The position numbers and the translations under genes are program-made. The notes beneath the pieces are model-generated. The model was not told the origin of the DNA, did not search any database, and saw nothing but the letters and a program-made list of their open reading frames with translations. Of a DNA stretch of 21,663 nucleotides, positions 8,213 through 18,915 are shown in pieces. Numbering within the stretch: position 1 is the first letter of the stretch; every line of letters begins with the position of its first letter. Source of the DNA: Aurantiochytrium sp. KH105 (Eukaryota; Sar; Bigyra; Thraustochytrida; Thraustochytriidae); NCBI GenBank assembly GCA_003116975.1, contig BGKB01000329.1:4151-25813 (forward strand), read 5' to 3'.

Positions 8213-9156
8213 CTGGCACGCTCAAGCTAACGTTACATGCCGACGTTGCTGTATGACGATGAGGCAACCTTGGCGACCCTCTTGATCAGCAAGCAAAGCG
8301 CTTCGTTTACGATTGATCGACGAAGGATGCTCAATGGCTGAAGAAAATGGTCTTCGTTTTATCATGAGCATGCTGATGAAGCGAGCGTCGGCCTCCTTTG
8401 AAATTTGAATGCGCGCCTGGAGATTGTTTCTGCGCGTGCGAGCAGTCGAAGTAGAAGGGACTTTTGCATGATTGAGGCTTTCTTTTCGTCGCTCCTCACT
8501 ATGGATGCCAGTTGCAGAGACGGCAATTGCCAAAGAGACGATGTCAGTCTTGATCGATTGATTTCCGCGGCGGCGACTCGAGCTCTAGAAGCTTCCTCGC
8601 TCGCCGTCACATTCACTCGCTGAAGTGAGTTCACGCATCGCGGATACGCGAGCAATCCCGTTCTTGCTCCTCGCAGAGTGCGCGTCCGCGACTGCAGGCG
8701 ACAATCGGACCGGCCGCCTCGGGTGCAGCTCCGCTGTGCATGCGGCCGCCCGGCAGGGTCGACGCGTATATCCAGCTGCCAGACAACGAGATGAATCACA
8801 ATCTAGGTACAAAGAAGCTCGCAATTTGCGTTGCGCAGAATGCGTTGCGCTGGCAAAGCACCGGACCGTAAGCGCAAGAACTTTGTTTTGCAGCCTGACA
8901 GTGATAAAAAGAAGACACAAGCGCGATTGAGAGCAAGTGCGCTTTCAGCTTTCCGCGTGCGGCGTGTGCGGCGCGCGGGGCATTTGGAAAAGGTGAATCC
9001 TTGGCGCGTGTCCCGCGAACGTGCGCGTGTGGTTATGGCGCGACCGCAGTGAATAAGCATCCTCTTTTCTACGTCACTTCCGATGTGCTCAACGCCGTAC
9101 GAAGGGGAAAGCCAGAATAAACATGCACGCACGAGAGCAGTTTGATAACAGGCGTC
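8213..9156. other. Gene-poor spacer
   Basis: Mixed-composition DNA with short overlapping open frames on both strands. None has a recognisable motif or sustained coding-like codon use. I see no repeats of note. Confidence 0.45.
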
Positions 9157-9365
9157 ATGGCCTCAAGTAAAGATTGCTTTAACCGTCAGCAATGGACCCG
9201 AAAATTATTGAGCTTCAAGGATCAATTACGCGAACGCTATTTTCCAAAACGAGGATGCTTGATCTTTGCCGTAATCTGTAGTAAATTCGCTCATTCGCAG
9301 CAAAATGCCCGCCGAGTCTTACGGTGGATTTGTTACAAGACTACCACACCCAGTTTGATATTCCA

Positions 9366-9634
9366 AGCTCTAGCTTCAATGCTTTTACAATGCTACGTAT
9401 CGCAACTCCTCATCATCGTGCGAAGACTCGCAGAGGCCATCTAAAAACCTGAGTGCTCGGTCTGCAAGCTACAATTTGCTTCTCCAAGTTTCACAGCCCA
9501 AGCTTCAATGCTTTTGCAATGCAAGGTACCGCAACTCCTCATCATCGTGCGAAGACTCGCAGAGGCCATCTAAAAGCCTGAGTGCTCGGTCTGCAAGCTA
9601 CAATTTGCTTCTCCAGGTCTTTACAGCCCAAGCT
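9366..9634 (+). repeat. 129-bp direct tandem duplication
   Basis: Copy 1 (9366-9494) and copy 2 (9495-9624) share long identical blocks, for example GCAACTCCTCATCATCGTGC at 9402 and 9531, and GAGTGCTCGGTCTGCAAGCT in both. A third copy starts at 9625 (AGCCCAAGCT) and is lost after about 10 bp. The high identity marks a recent local duplication. Copy 1 overlaps the end of a short + open frame (9157-9444) that I do not regard as a supported gene. Confidence 0.9.
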
Positions 9635-10474
9635 CGGCGGGACAGCAAAAATCCGGCAAAAAAAATTGCAAAAAAAAGAAAACATTCAACACCGGGACTT
9701 CGCGTGCAGTCCCCTATCACACTACTAACCCGGCCCTACGTGACTTTTCTGCTCAGTGCGAATGAGATGAGGAGTTGCCCACGTGGTATGATCGAATGTG
9801 AGACCTAATGGAAGATAGACACTCATAAACGCATTTCTCGCGAGAAGAGTGACGCAGAGAAGACAGGAGTTTTTGTTGGCATGGCACTGAGGAAAGCGTC
9901 GTATTGAGAAATGCGCGAGGTATTGCACGTCGCTTGTCGATGGACTTGCGTTTCTGCCGACCGTTGCCGCTACCCTGGCCATGCTGCCTTGCGTGCACAG
10001 CTCCAACGCTGAGGGCTGACGTCTGTCCCGCGGCGGCTCTCCAGCTCTGTCGCTCGCGTGCGGGCGCCTGTGCGTGCGCAAGACAGCCAACGGGTGCTGC
10101 TGGCGGATGCGTTTGGCTCAAGGCCACGGGTTCGGTGGCGCCATTCGCGCGCTGGCGCCCATACTGGGCCATTCGCAGCTCGCTGACCGGCGCCCGAAGA
10201 TCCTGCGCGCGTGGCGAAGATGATGATGCTCGAGAAATGAAGAGAGCGAGTAGGCCTATACGGAAAATAAAAAGAAAAGTGGTCGTCCGTGGGAACCAAC
10301 TTGGGGATGGACAGAGCGAGGACGGCGAGATAGTGTCATCATCTCCTTTTTTTCTTTCGATCGGCGAAGTGCCGCAGTGGGTGGCTGCCTTTGAGGTGAC
10401 TGCGACGGCGGCAACGGAGAGTCTTTGGTGATAGCATTGGATGAGACCGGGACGAGATCAGAGGTGGGTTGTTG
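9635..10474. other. Gene-poor spacer with A-rich patch
   Basis: An A-rich patch at 9644-9682 has two runs of 8 A separated by TTGC. The rest is GC-rich with overlapping open frames on both strands (such as 9904-10431 on +) whose Ala/Arg/Ser-rich translations show no family features. Weak resemblance to the pre-A region appears from about 10370. Confidence 0.45.
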
Positions 10475-11879
10475 TTGAGCGCACGCACTTTGTTCTTTCC
10501 TTGCAAAGGATCAACATGGTGACGGCTGCGGCGATGATGAGCGCGTCTCTTCGAGCACTGGCAAGCATTCAGCCTTTTGTTTGTTATCTTTGGCCAAGCA
10601 GGCCAGGCGAGGCTGCCTCGTGAGCGACGCGTCTGACTTGGGCATCGGTGGCTAGCTTGCCGTGCAGCGAGCTCGTTGATGGTGCCCAGGTCCACATCAG
10701 GTCCACATCAGCCAAGTGTTTTATCCGTGCATTGCAAAGTGGATCATTGGTCCTTGTAAGTGAACAAACAGCCAGGCACAATCGGCGAAAACGAAGACTC
10801 GGCCAGTCTCGACCTCTCTCTTTCATCGTCGCCGCCGAAGACAAAACGACGAAGCCGGGCGCCGCGGAGAGGAGAGGGGCGCGCCCAGGCAGCGCGCGGG
10901 CCCGCCAGGTGGTGTTGAGAGCCGGATGTGCGTTGGCGGGCGCGCGCTCGTGGCAGGTCCCGCCGCAGCGCTTTGGCTCACGGAGCGGCTTGGAGTTGGA
11001 TGGATCCAACGATGATGCAAACGACCAGCGAAGGCGCGAAGGCGACGTCTCCAGGCGCGGGTGCCGGCAGCGCGAGCGAGCGAGCCAGGAGATAAGCGGG
11101 GAGGCTGAGTATGGTGAGCTGCAGTGGAGACGTGCGAGCCAGAAAGACTGTCTTGCGCTATCCGGCGTCTCGGCCTCTTGCGCAGCAACGAGGAAGGCGA
11201 AGAAAAGGCTGCCGCAGCGTCCAGGTGCCCTCGCGAGCGTTTATGATCGAATAAGACTCAAATGGCGCAGCGTGCATGTAATATGCAATGGCTTACTCGT
11301 GTGCGTGGCGGTCTTGCATTGGGCTCACGTTCAAGTTGGCTACAGCAAAGTCGATCGCTGCTAGCGCCAATCGCGGGGCATCGATCCCCAAATTTATGCG
11401 GCCACGATCGCTGGCACCAGAGGCTCAACTGTAGGCGCCATGTCGTCAAAGTCGTCGCTTGCTGCTGTGCCTCGTGCACGCGAAAGAATCTCGACCAGTG
11501 GAAATGACATCGTCCGGCGAAACGGGCTGTGCTGTTGTTGTTTCAGGTGACGAGCAAGAGCCCGAAGGGCATCGAAGTCTTGCGAGGAGACCTGGCTGGG
11601 GTGTGTGCTTGGACAATGTGTCGTTGCCAATGGCTCACTGGCTCACGAACGTGGACACCGAGCGCTCCACGCGTGCTGCGGCCGACGTTGCGAGAGCTAC
11701 TTGGTCGCCTGTAATCTTGATCGTTTCATCCTGGCGTTCTTCAGCTGAGCAGGCCAGAGGCATCTTTTGAAAGTCTCTCTGCGGGTTTGCCAGATGATCG
11801 CGCGTGTAGAGCGGACATCGTCTTCGATTCGAGACACGGTCGCCACCAGCCTTGCCAAAAACTTGAATTTTCTTGACCT
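10475..11879. repeat. Dispersed duplicated segment, copy B
   Basis: This 1405-bp partner of copy A is offset by 3634 bp at its start and 3667 bp at its end, so about 33 bp of net indels separate the copies. The right boundary is the shared TTCTTGACCT-type end block. A patch on the + strand reads GI-E-V-L-RGDLAG here (about 11568-11600) and GI-Q-V-M-RGDLAG in copy A (about 7897-7929), but the frame closes soon after in A. A pyrimidine-rich run ending in CAG at 11544 resembles a splice acceptor. These hints are too weak to call a gene. Confidence 0.75.
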
Positions 11880-12342
11880 GAATATGTAGGTGCGTACGCA
11901 TGCGCGAGTTTGGGTCTTGCCGGCCTGCCGGCGTGCTGCGTTGAGGCGTGTAATATGCGAAAACTGATCCAAGAAGACGGCGCGACGAGCACGAGTGCTG
12001 CTTGCTAGACTTGAGCGAGATTGAAGATGCGCCGCCGCGTTTCCGAGCTGAAGCAGCATTGGCAAGCTTGTCGAAGAAGCTCTCAACGATGATCTCAGAG
12101 ACAATACGGTAGCAGAGAGGGTAGCTTGAGACTGACTCGTGGTCATATGGCCAAGGTCAGATCGGAAATGAGAGATGGCCGGGACTTGCTGGTCTTGATT
12201 GCTGACTGACTGGTTTCGAAGATATGCGTATCTTTTCCCATACTGATGATTGCCCCGACACTTTCGCTTGAAGAGGCGTTTCAGGCCCAGATTACGACAC
12301 CTGTATGAGCTTGTCGTCACGCGCTACGTGCTTACACATCAC
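11880..12342. other. Spacer with short coding-like frames
   Basis: On the + strand 11954-12112 is open (52 codons), with a plausible amphipathic C-terminus (DLSEIEDAPPRF, then SLSKKLSTMISETIR) but no ATG near its start. A second short run from ATG 12246 (MIAPTLSLEEAFQAQ) stops at TGA 12306. Either could be a relic or chance. The - strand has an overlapping open frame (11697-12320) of Ser/Arg-rich composition. Nothing here is a supported gene. Confidence 0.4.
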
Positions 12343-12741
12343 ATGATCCTGTTCTCTCCTGGTGCTTGCTGTCATTCTTGCGATGCGCTGACAAAATGTC
12401 AGGCAAAAGAAGCCGGCACGAACTGGCGCGATGGCCGCGGCGCCGACTTAGCTCTTGCCCTTTTCCAGAGCGTAAGCATTTGGTCTGAGGTAGCACGAGA
12501 CTTGGTGCTCAAGGCCAGGAGAGGCAACGCGAAGGAGGCTGGGACCTCACTTGGATCTTTGCAAGAGGACCGCCAAAAAAAAAATTGCCATTTGCAGCAG
12601 CACTTTCAGCATTGTCTGCTTTCGACATCGCTCACGGCCACCTCAGTATACGCTTATTTTTGCCACGATGACGGAGTCCGCCTTGATGATCTTGTTCATG
12701 TCAGCACCAGATCGTGCAGGCTTGCGCCTTTCCAATTCTAA
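12343..12741 (+). CDS. Hypothetical small protein, doubtful
   Basis: A 132-residue frame starts from ATG 12343; the frame is also open upstream to at least 12250 without an ATG. The middle part (about residues 15-75) has a protein-like, acidic-basic balanced composition with G-first codons. It contains KEAGT twice, encoded by different synonymous codons near 12406 and 12536. The region after a 10-base A run (near 12575-12585) loses this character and becomes His/Ser/Cys-rich, as if a frameshift or chance extension occurs there. No domain, signal peptide or membrane segment is recognised, and there is no similarity to other features here. It could be a decayed gene or a random open frame. Confidence 0.2.
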   Translation: MILFSPGACCHSCDALTKCQAKEAGTNWRDGRGADLALALFQSVSIWSEVARDLVLKARRGNAKEAGTSLGSLQEDRQKKNCHLQQHFQHCLLSTSLTATSVYAYFCHDDGVRLDDLVHVSTRSCRLAPFQF

Positions 12742-12959
12742 TTTCGAGAAGCCTTGATGAGTCGCGATCATCAAGTATGCCAAGCATGCCAGGCCGGGCT
12801 AGCTCGCGGGCGAGGCTGTTTCGAGGCGCCTGGCGTGCCCATCCATCCTTGGCAAGCTCGAGCTCTTGCAAGCTTGCGCCAAGACTTGCGCTTGTCAAGT
12901 GACTTGTTCGCGCTGCAAAGTGGACTATGAAGTTGCACCGCGGCGCTCGGTCGTTGGAG
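12742..12959. other. Left flank of the tandem array
   Basis: Non-coding. It contains scattered words also found in copies A/B (CTGCAAAGTGGA near 12914, GCCAGGC near 12789), perhaps a very diverged fragment of that segment. The first recognisable array sequence begins at 12960. Confidence 0.4.
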
Positions 12960-14315
12960 GCGAGCTAATAAGGAGAGAATAGGGGGCAAACTTTTGGCTA
13001 CGCCACGGCCACGAAAAATACGCGCGTGGCAGGACGAGGCGACGCAGGGCAGGAGCTAGTGCCGAGGCATGCGCTGACCTCGTCGGCACAGTCGTTGTCT
13101 CTGTAGTTGATACGGAAAGCGGCTACTCGTTGAGAGCCCAAAAAGGAGGCAAGCTGGCTGGGCTTGTTCGCCGCAGATCTCGCTGGGAAGGCTGCAGATC
13201 GTCCGCGCACGCTGTGTGCAGGCTCTACCAAGATTTTGTGGCGTCATGTAAGCATTTTTGCATGGATCAAGGGCCTTGGCGTTTGTTCATGAGGCGTTTG
13301 TTTCGTAGAAGAGGATATGGACGCGGGCCCGCGACGCCGCCACGCAAGCTGCAGACCCGGCGAGATGAGCTCGCTGAGCTGACTGGCATGTATGGGCGCT
13401 AGACATTGTATGCGATAGCTTGTAAGATGGTTGACGCATGTTGCAGTCGTGATTGTCAAGCAAGAGAACCCAGAGTGCATTGTACTTGCAAAGTATTGGC
13501 TTGCAGACTGACTGCACGAATAGAAAAAGGTGCTGCATCATCAGCGAGTGATCAAATGTGCGTGAGCAAGCTTGTTTGAGAGCTAGGCCGCGTGTAAGCT
13601 AAATATCAGCCGCGTTCGAGGTGCAAGAAGGCGAGGAAGGTAAAAGTGAACAATATGGGACATCGTTGGCAACGCACGCGAGAGCACGCAAATGCAGTGC
13701 GATCATTGTCGCAGAGCTTGAGAAAGCCTGGTAGGCATAAGGAAGCGTAGCGAGTGCAGTATTGGCAGCGTGCTGCTTGTGTGTAAGTCAAGGCTAGCGT
13801 TGCAAACGAGGTGTTGCTTGGCAAAGTTAATGTGCTTTGGCCCGGCCTCAGCCTGCCAACAGTGACGGATGATATGCAAATGAGCTTACAAAGAATGGCC
13901 CGAGTGTATAGCCTGGCGCCACGAATTTTGTTTGGATCGAGCGAGTATTGCTGAAGAGAAAAGCATGCTCGTGCGTTTGACCCTTTCTTTTTCGTTATTG
14001 AGCCGAGCTCTTTGTTGGTTTCGTTGCTTGCAGAAGAGATGAGCAGCGTCGTACGACAGGGCAAGACGCGCGATGCGTAGGTCTTGCGCAGAGAGGTGGC
14101 GTGGCTAGATTTGGTCAAAGAGCTCGTGCAGGCAGCGCTGTTGTAAAAAAGAAAAGGTCAAAAAAGAAGAAAATGAGGGGTGGCTTTGTGGTACCAGACC
14201 GAGCGAGCGAGTGATGGCAGAGGCATCACAAGGCAGGAATGGCCAGCGCAATACTGAGGCAACAGCTGAGCGTGGTTGCTTTTGCTGTCGGCGACTATGT
14301 GCGGCAGTGAAGGGT
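12960..14315. repeat. Array unit 1 (left-truncated)
   Basis: Recognisable from GCGAGCTAATAAGGAG, about 22 bp into the standard unit. Includes the CTGCAGATCGTCCGCGCA block at 13191 and the AAGTCAAGGCTAG block at 13785. The first 100 bp are more diverged than in the inner units. Confidence 0.8.
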
Positions 14316-15717
14316 GGCTAAACTTGAAAAAAAAGGACCAGCTCATAAAGAGAGCGTGGGCTAACTAGTGTATATGGCAAGCTTTGGCTGCGGCGCGAGT
14401 GAGCAAAAGGTACACGCGTGGCAGAACGAGACGATGCAAGGTAGGCGCTAGGGCTGAGGCAAGTGCTGAGCTCGTTGGCACAGTCGTTGTCGCTGCAGTG
14501 GATGCGAAAAGCGGCTCGTTTTCGAGAGCTAAAAAAGAAGGCAAGCTGGCTGGGCTTGATGTTACAGATGTCGATGAATAGGCTGCAGATCGTCCGCGCA
14601 GGGCTGCGTGCAGGCTCTAGCAAGATGTTGTGGCGTCATGCCATCGTTCTTGTATGGATCAAAGGCCTTGGCGGTGGTCGATGAGGCGTTTGTTTCACAG
14701 AAGAGGAGATGGACGCGGGTTCGCGACGCCGCCACGCAAGCTGCAGACCCGGCAAGTCGAGCTCGCCAAGCTGACTGGCACGTATGGGCGCTGGTCATCA
14801 TATTTGTTTGTTTGCAAGATTGTTGACCCATGTTGCAGGTGTGTTTGTTTGGCAAGAGAGCCCAACGTGCATTGTACATGCAAAGAATTGGCTTGGACAC
14901 TGAGTGCACGGACCGAAAGAGGCGTCGCATCGCCAGCGAATGTTCGAACTTGCGTGGACAGGCTTGTGTGAGAGCTGCGCTGCGAATCAGAGAAATACCA
15001 GCTGCCTTCAAGGTGCAAGAAAGAGAGCAAAGTAATGGTGAATACTATAAGGCAGCATTGGCAACTCACGCCAGAGCAAGCAAATGCAGTGCGATCATGG
15101 TCGCAGAGCTTGAAGAAGGCTGGCAGGCATGTGTCAGGTCTGCAAGAGCAGTTTTGGCCGCGTGCGGCTTGTGTAAGTCAAGGCTAGCGTTGCGAACGAG
15201 GTGCAGCTTGGCCAAGTTGATGTGCTTTGGCCCGGCCTCAGCCTGCCAACACTGACGGATGATCTACAAATGAGCTTGCAAAGGCTGGTCTAGGTCTGTG
15301 GCTTGACGCCGTGGCTTTCGATTGGATCGAACGACTGTTGTTGGAGAGAAAAGCACGCAAGTGCGTCGCTTCCTTTCTTTTTTGTTATTTGAGCCGGGCT
15401 CTTTGTTGGTTTCGTTGCCTGCAGAAGAGGTGGGCAGCGTCGTTGGACAGAGCGACACACGCGATGCGTAGGTCTTGAGCAGGAATACGACGTGGCGCGA
15501 TTTTGTCGGCATGGGCAAAGTGCTTGTGCAGGCAGCGCTGTTGTGAAAATAAAAGACACAAAAGAAAGAAGAAAATGAGGTGTGGCTTGTGGCAGGAGAT
15601 CGAGCAAGCGAGAGATGGCAGGGGCGAAACAAAGACATCAGTAGACAGCGCAGGTCGAGTGCAAGAGCTGAGCGTGGTTGCTTTTGCTGTCGGCGACCAC
15701 GTGCAGCAGTGAAGGGT
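14316..15717. repeat. Array unit 2 (1402 bp, complete)
   Basis: Complete reference-like unit. Its opening (GGACCAGCTCATAAAGAGAGCGT) is shared only with unit 3, suggesting these two are closest relatives. Confidence 0.88.
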
Positions 15718-17513
15718 GGCTAAACTTGACCAAAAAAGGACCAGCTCATAAAGAGAGCGTAGGCCAGCGAGTGTATATAGCAAGCTTTGGCTGCGGCGCG
15801 AGTGAACAAAAGGTATACGCGTGGCAGAGCGAGACGGTGCAAGGTAGGCGTTAAGGCTGAGGCAAGTGCTGAGCTCGTCGGCAGAGTCACTGTCTCTGCA
15901 GTGGATGCGGAAAGCTGCCTTGTCGAGAGCCAAAAAAAGAAGGCAAGCTGGCTGGGCTTGTTCGCCGCAGATCTCGCTGGGAAGGCTGTAGATCGTCCGC
16001 GCACGCTACGTGCAGGCTTTGGCAAGATCTTGTGGCGTCATGCAAGCATTTTCGCATTGATCAAGGGCCTTGACGGTGGTTTTTATGGCGTTTGTTCACG
16101 AGAAGATGATGTGCGTACGCGTGAGCGAAGCAGCTACGCAAGCTGCAGACCCGGCGAGACGAACTCGCTGAGCTGACTGGCACGTATGGGCGCTGGCCAA
16201 TATATCTGTTTGTCTGCAAGATGGTTGACGCATGTTGCAGGTATCGTTGGCGAGGCAGAGAGCCTAGAGTGCGTGGTATGTGCAAAGTATTGGCTTGCAG
16301 ACTGACTGCACGGATAGAAAATGGCGTCGCAGGCCAGGGAAGGGTTTGGTTTGCGCGGGCAAGCCTATTCAAGAGCTGGGCTGGGAATCAGCGGAATTGC
16401 AGCTGCGCTCGAGGTGCAAGAAAGAGAGCAAGGTGAAAGTGAACAATATGAGGCAGCGCTGGCAACGCGCGCGAGAGCAAGCAAATCTTGCGCGATCCTG
16501 GTATTGAGGCTGTGAAGGACTGGCAGAGATGTGGTAGATCAGCGAGAGCAGTTTTGGCAGCGTGCTGCTTGTGTATGTCAAGGCTAGTGTTGCAAACGAG
16601 GTGTTGCTTGGCTAACTTGATGTGCTTTGGTCCGCTCGCGGCTTGAGAGGGATGGCGGATGACCTGCAAATGAGCTTGCAAAGGCTGACCCAAGTGTATA
16701 GGTTGGATCTATGGCTTTGAATTGGATCGAGCGAGTATTGTTGAAGAGAAAAGCATGCTAATGAGTTTGACCTGTTTTTTTGTTTTTTTGAACCGAGCTC
16801 TTTGTTGGTTTCGTTGCCTGCAGNAAGGTGAACAATATGGGGCAGCATTGGCAACGCAGGCGAGAGCAAGCAAATGATGCGCGATCATGGTCGCAGAGCT
16901 TGGGGAAGGCTGGCAAGCATGTAACAGACCGACGAGAGCGGTTCTGGTAGCGTGCTGCTTGTGCAAGTCAAGGCTAGCGTTGCGAACGAGATGTTGCTTG
17001 GCTAAGTAGATGTGCTTTGGTCCATCCTCAGCCTGCCGACACTAACGGATGATCTGCAAATGAGCTTGCCAAGACTGGTCCAAGTCTGTAGTTTGGCTCT
17101 ATGGTTTTGTTTGGATCGATCTCGTATTGTTGAAGAGAAAAGCATGCTAGTGCGTTTGTCTCCTGCTTTTTTGTTATTAGAGCTGAGCTCTTTGTTGGTT
17201 TCGTTGCCTGCAGAAGAGGTGGGCAGCCTCGTGAGACAGAGCGATGCGCGCGCTGCGTAGGTCTTGCGCAGAGAGGTGGCATGGCTAGATTTCGTCGGCG
17301 ATGGCAAAGAGCTTGTGCAGGCAGCGCTGTTGTGAAAGAAGAAAATGACGACACAAGAAGAAGAAGAGAATGAGGTGTGGCTTTGTGGCACCAGACGGAG
17401 CGAGAGAGCAACGGAAGAGACAAGGCAGAGACAGCCGGAGGCAGCGCAGGTCTAGCGCAAGAGCTGAGCGTGGTTGCTTTTGCTGTCGATGACCACGTGC
17501 GGCAGTGAAGGGT
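15718..17513. repeat. Array unit 3/gap composite (1796 bp)
   Basis: A normal unit runs to 16823 and is cut in the GTTGCCTGCAG block. After one N the sequence resumes about 390 bp earlier in the unit, at AAGGTGAACAATATG, and continues to 17513. The two versions of the repeated 390 bp (16435-16823 and 16825-17213) differ at many positions, so they come from different units. Confidence 0.88.
16824..16824. other. Single N marking a contig join inside the array
   Basis: Unit register jumps backward by about 390 bp exactly at this N. Restoring the 1402-bp register would need about 1012 bp, or that plus a multiple of 1402. The N therefore looks like an unsized assembly gap and not a miscalled base. 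Confidence 0.8.
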
Positions 17514-18915
17514 GGCTAAACTTGACCAAAAAAGACGAAATAAATAAAGAGAGAATAGGGGAGCGAGTATTCATGGCTGGCGTTTGCGATTGCAAGAGCA
17601 CGAAAAAGTACGCGCATGGCAGGGCGAGACGGTGCAGAGTAGGAGCTAGTGCCGAAGCAAGCACTGGGCTCGTCGGCACAGTCATCGTCTCTGCAGTGGA
17701 TGCGAAAAGAGGCTGCTTATTGAGGCAAAAAAGAAGAAAAGCTGGTCGGGCTTGTCCGCCGCCGCTCTCGATGAAAATGCTGTAGATCGTCCGCGCAGGC
17801 TGTGTACAGGCTCTGATAGGATTTTGTAATGTCATGCAAGCATTTTCGCATGTATCAGAGGCTCTGGTGTTGTTTTTATGACGTTTGTTCACGAGAAGAT
17901 GAGGTGCGTACGAGTGAGCGAAGCAGCAACGCAAGCTGCAGACGTGACGAGGCGTGCTCGACGAGCTGACTGGCACGAATGAGCGCTGGATATTGTATGC
18001 GAGCGTTTACAAAAAAGTTGACACATGTTGCAGGTGTAATTGTCAAGAAAGATAGCCGAGAGTGCGTGGTATGTGTAAATTATCGGCTTGAAGACTGACT
18101 GCACGGATAGAAAAAGGCGCCGCATCGTCAATAAATGATCAAACTCGCGTGTAAGAGCTTGTGTGAGAGTTAGGCTGCGGATCAGAGAAATACCAGCTGC
18201 CTTCGAGGTGCAAGAAAGAGAGCAAAGTAAAGGTGAATAATATGGGAAAAGCGTTGGCAACTCACGCCAGAGCAAGCAAATGAAGCGAGATCCTGGTCGC
18301 AGAGCTTGGAGAAGGCTGGCAAGCATGTGGCAGAAGCACGAGAGCAGTTTTGGCAGCGTGCTGCTTGTGTAAGTCAAGGCTAGCGTTGCGAGTGAGGTGT
18401 TGTTTGGCTAGCTCGGTGCGCTTTGGTCCGCTTGGGGCTTGAAAGGGGTGGCGGATGGACTGCAAATGAGCTTGCAAAGGCTGATCCAAGTGTATAGCTT
18501 GGCTCTATGGTTTTTGTTTGAATCGAGCGAGTGTTGTTGGAGAGAAAAGCATGGTAGTGCGGCTGTCTCTTGCTTTTTTGTAATTTGAGCTGAGCTGTTT
18601 GTTGGTTTCGCTGCCTGCAGAAGAGATGAGCAGCGTTATAAGACAGAGCGACGCGCGCGATGCATAGGTCTTGCGCAGAGAAGTAGTGTGGCTCGATTTT
18701 GTCGGCGTGGACGGAGAGCTCGTGCAGGCAGCGCTGTTGTGAAAGAAAGATCGACACCGAAAAAGAAGAAAATGAGGCTGGCTTTGTGGCAGGAGATCGA
18801 GCGAGTGGGAGATGGCAGAGCGGAAAAGAAAGGCAGCCGGAGGCAGCACAGGCTTAGCGCAAGAGCTGAGTGTGGTTGCTCTTGCTGTCGGCAGTCACGT
18901 GCGGCAGTGAAGGGT
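17514..18915. repeat. Array unit 4 (1402 bp, complete)
   Basis: Complete unit. Its opening (GACGAAATAAATAAAGAGAG) differs from units 2 and 3 and is closer to units 1, 5 and 6 in having GAGAGAAtA-type sequence. Confidence 0.88.

Noticed and set aside
9157..9444. 95-codon + frame starting ATG in GTCATGG context
   Set aside because: Its end lies inside the 129-bp duplication, a different frame in the same stretch looks equally protein-like, and there is no recognisable domain.
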